DNA from: Paracoccaceae bacterium | GTDB taxonomy: Bacteria; Pseudomonadota; Alphaproteobacteria; Rhodobacterales; Rhodobacteraceae | Reading direction: 5' to 3' | NCBI GenBank assembly: GCA_021767525.1 | Contig: JAASTF010000002.1 | Coordinates: 1-33,004 of the forward strand | DNA: 33,004 nucleotides | In this document: piece by piece, positions 31,508 to 33,004 of the stretch | Layout: every line of letters begins with the position of its first letter | Position numbering within the stretch: position 1 is the stretch's first letter | The notes under the pieces: model-generated | The model's database searches: none | Told to the model about the DNA's origin: nothing | Seen by the model: only the letters and a program-made list of their open reading frames with translations | Position numbers and translations under genes: made by a program

Positions 31508-33004
31508 TCACTCTGGAATGAAATTGGGCAGCCGCTTCATCGCTTCGGCCATGAAGCTTTGCAGCCGTTCATCGGCCACGCTGACGGGCTGACCCTGATC
31601 GATCTCGGTGACAAAGCGCACGATGGCGCCATCGGTCCGGCCGCGTGTCAGCCCGTCTTTCAGCACAGAGATCTTGGCTGCGAAATCGTTGGTCATGCGC
31701 GTGCCGCGCTGTTCGAACCAGTAATAGACCAGCTGCTGTTCAAAGCCTTTTTCGATGATCGCGCGGTTCACCGTAAAGGTGCCGTATACCGTGTCGGGCA
31801 AGCTGACATCGTATTTTTCCAAGGAATAGATTTCCCAGCCCCCGGCGGGCAAACACACCTCGGGTGAGTGCAGGCCCTCGCCCTGGGTCTGGCTGGCATA
31901 CCAGGCAGAAAAGAACTGCACCACGTCGCCTTCGCCGGACTTGATGTATACGCTGTTGATGTAATCCGTAGCACCCAGCACGTCTTCGACATCGTCATCC
32001 AAGGGCAGCATGGTGCCCAGCCAGCCGTCGATTTCACGAGGAAACAGGCCAAAGCTGTCGCGGAACGGCAGCGGCGTTTCCGGCCGGGGCGTCAGCACGG
32101 CGACCGATGCCAGGGCCGTTATGACAAGCCCGGCGATCATGTTTCGGCCGACCGGGCCCAGGTGCAGAATGCGTGCCAGATGCGGCTGCATTCCGCCAAA
32201 GTCGAAATCGATGGTTTCGCCAAGCGTCTTCGGGTTCGGGGTCATGCGTTGCAGGATCAGCGCGGTGATGAACAGGATCGTGACGCAAGCGCCAAAGATC
32301 ACCCAGCCTTCGAAAAAGTGCAAAAAGCCCTCGGCATGGCCGATACCGTAGCTGTTCACCAGAACGCCGATCACGCCGATCCGAAAGGCATTCATCAAGA
32401 CGGTCAGCGGCGCGGCCATCACGAACAGCACCAGCTTGTGCCAGAACGGCCCCCTATACAGGATCGCCATCAGATAGCTGAACGACAGGATAGGAAAGAG
32501 ATAGCGCAGCCCTGAACAGGCTTCGGCCACAAGCAACTGATAGGGGCCCAGGTCGATGATGTTGCCATCAAGATAGACGGGGATGCCGAACAGGCGGATG
32601 ACCCAAACGCCGATCTCGGACGACACCGCCTGCAGGAACGTCGTCAACTTCCAATACACGAATTGCGGCAGCGGCAGCATGAAGATCAGGTGCAGCACCG
32701 GCAGCTGATGCATCCGCCCCTCGGCCCAGCCCATCGTGACCAGCACCACGCCCGACACCCATATGATGAAGGCATAGGTCACGATATCGGGGATGCTGGT
32801 CAAATTTCCCAGGATCGCGATGCACGCGGCCAGCAAGATAACCGCCACCCCCGGCCAACGGCTGGACGGGCCGCCGGATGGCACGGCGGGCTTGTCCCGC
32901 AATTCGCGCAGGAACAGGTAAAGCGAGATCATGGGGATCAGCGGGCCGTGGCTGTATTCGGGCGTGATCCAGGCGCGGCCCAGCGATACGAAGCCGCTCC
33001 AGAA
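31508..33004 (-). CDS. xrtD: Exosortase fused to EpsI domain, XrtD-like (5' end beyond window)
   Basis: The 498 visible residues run off the right edge: the frame stays open to 33004 and encodes a typical exosortase stretch, [12 protein letters not shown], upstream of the ATG at 32932. That ATG is therefore internal. Multiple membrane spans carry the catalytic Cys in [11 protein letters not shown] (codon at 32516-32518), Arg in NAFRIGVIG, and His in GFLHFFEGW. These are the Cys-Arg-His residues used for C-terminal cleavage/transfer of sorted proteins. The last ~200 residues form an EpsI domain ([25 protein letters not shown]), a fusion typical of XrtD. Its probable local substrate is the protein at 29442. 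The gene is partial because of the window edge only. Confidence 0.88.
   Translation of the reverse strand, partial: FWSGFVSLGRAWITPEYSHGPLIPMISLYLFLRELRDKPAVPSGGPSSRWPGVAVILLAACIAILGNLTSIPDIVTYAFIIWVSGVVLVTMGWAEGRMHQLPVLHLIFMLPLPQFVYWKLTTFLQAVSSEIGVWVIRLFGIPVYLDGNIIDLGPYQLLVAEACSGLRYLFPILSFSYLMAILYRGPFWHKLVLFVMAAPLTVLMNAFRIGVIGVLVNSYGIGHAEGFLHFFEGWVIFGACVTILFITALILQRMTPNPKTLGETIDFDFGGMQPHLARILHLGPVGRNMIAGLVITALASVAVLTPRPETPLPFRDSFGLFPREIDGWLGTMLPLDDDVEDVLGATDYINSVYIKSGEGDVVQFFSAWYASQTQGEGLHSPEVCLPAGGWEIYSLEKYDVSLPDTVYGTFTVNRAIIEKGFEQQLVYYWFEQRGTRMTNDFAAKISVLKDGLTRGRTDGAIVRFVTEIDQGQPVSVADERLQSFMAEAMKRLPNFIPE

Overview
The window looks like chromosome of an alphaproteobacterium of the order Rhodobacterales (Roseobacter/Paracoccus-type). 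The DNA is GC-rich. It carries an FYDLN-acid family protein, a pmbA-cysQ-KDO transferase-like-lpxK block, a DUF2125 protein, and an exosortase fused to an EpsI domain that resembles the VPLPA-CTERM type (XrtD). All calls come from reading translated sequence and motifs; no database search was run.

Positions 1-12,600 are ordinary core genome. Leftward: an HI0933-like flavoprotein, an MscS-type channel, then an SDR dehydrogenase coupled to a small crotonase-fold protein. A small HNH protein points rightward. Next come a DUF2125 secreted protein with a clear terminator, then pmbA, cysQ, a divergent KDO-transferase-like gene and lpxK. These are followed by a GntR regulator with a palindromic operator candidate, a YgjP-like metallopeptidase, an FYDLN-acid protein and tRNA-Ala(GGC).

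Positions 12,600-33,004 form an exopolysaccharide (EPS) locus that continues past the right edge. It holds a GT2 glycosyltransferase, a hexapeptide acyltransferase, a membrane-anchored endonuclease/exonuclease/phosphatase-fold enzyme, an SGNH hydrolase, a large glycoside-hydrolase-like protein, a sialate-O-acetylesterase-like secreted protein, a polysaccharide pyruvyl transferase, an FrhB-like Fe-S protein, a Wzx-type flippase, a sulfotransferase-like protein, a Wzy-type polymerase/ligase, a PPP-type phosphatase and an ExoY-type initiating sugar transferase. It ends with an exosortase module: a HAF-repeat protein with a VPLPA-like C-terminal sorting signal, a ClpP-fold periplasmic protease candidate, and the fused exosortase.

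Taken together, the locus suggests a Wzx/Wzy-dependent polysaccharide started by the ExoY-like enzyme. Acyl, pyruvyl and possibly sulfate groups would decorate it, and locally encoded hydrolase/esterase proteins would trim it. Surface proteins processed by the exosortase would be made alongside it. The most unusual parts are the divergent GH-like/esterase-like pair, the ClpP-like protease overlapping the 3' end of the sorted protein's gene, and the long regulatory region in front of the ExoY gene.
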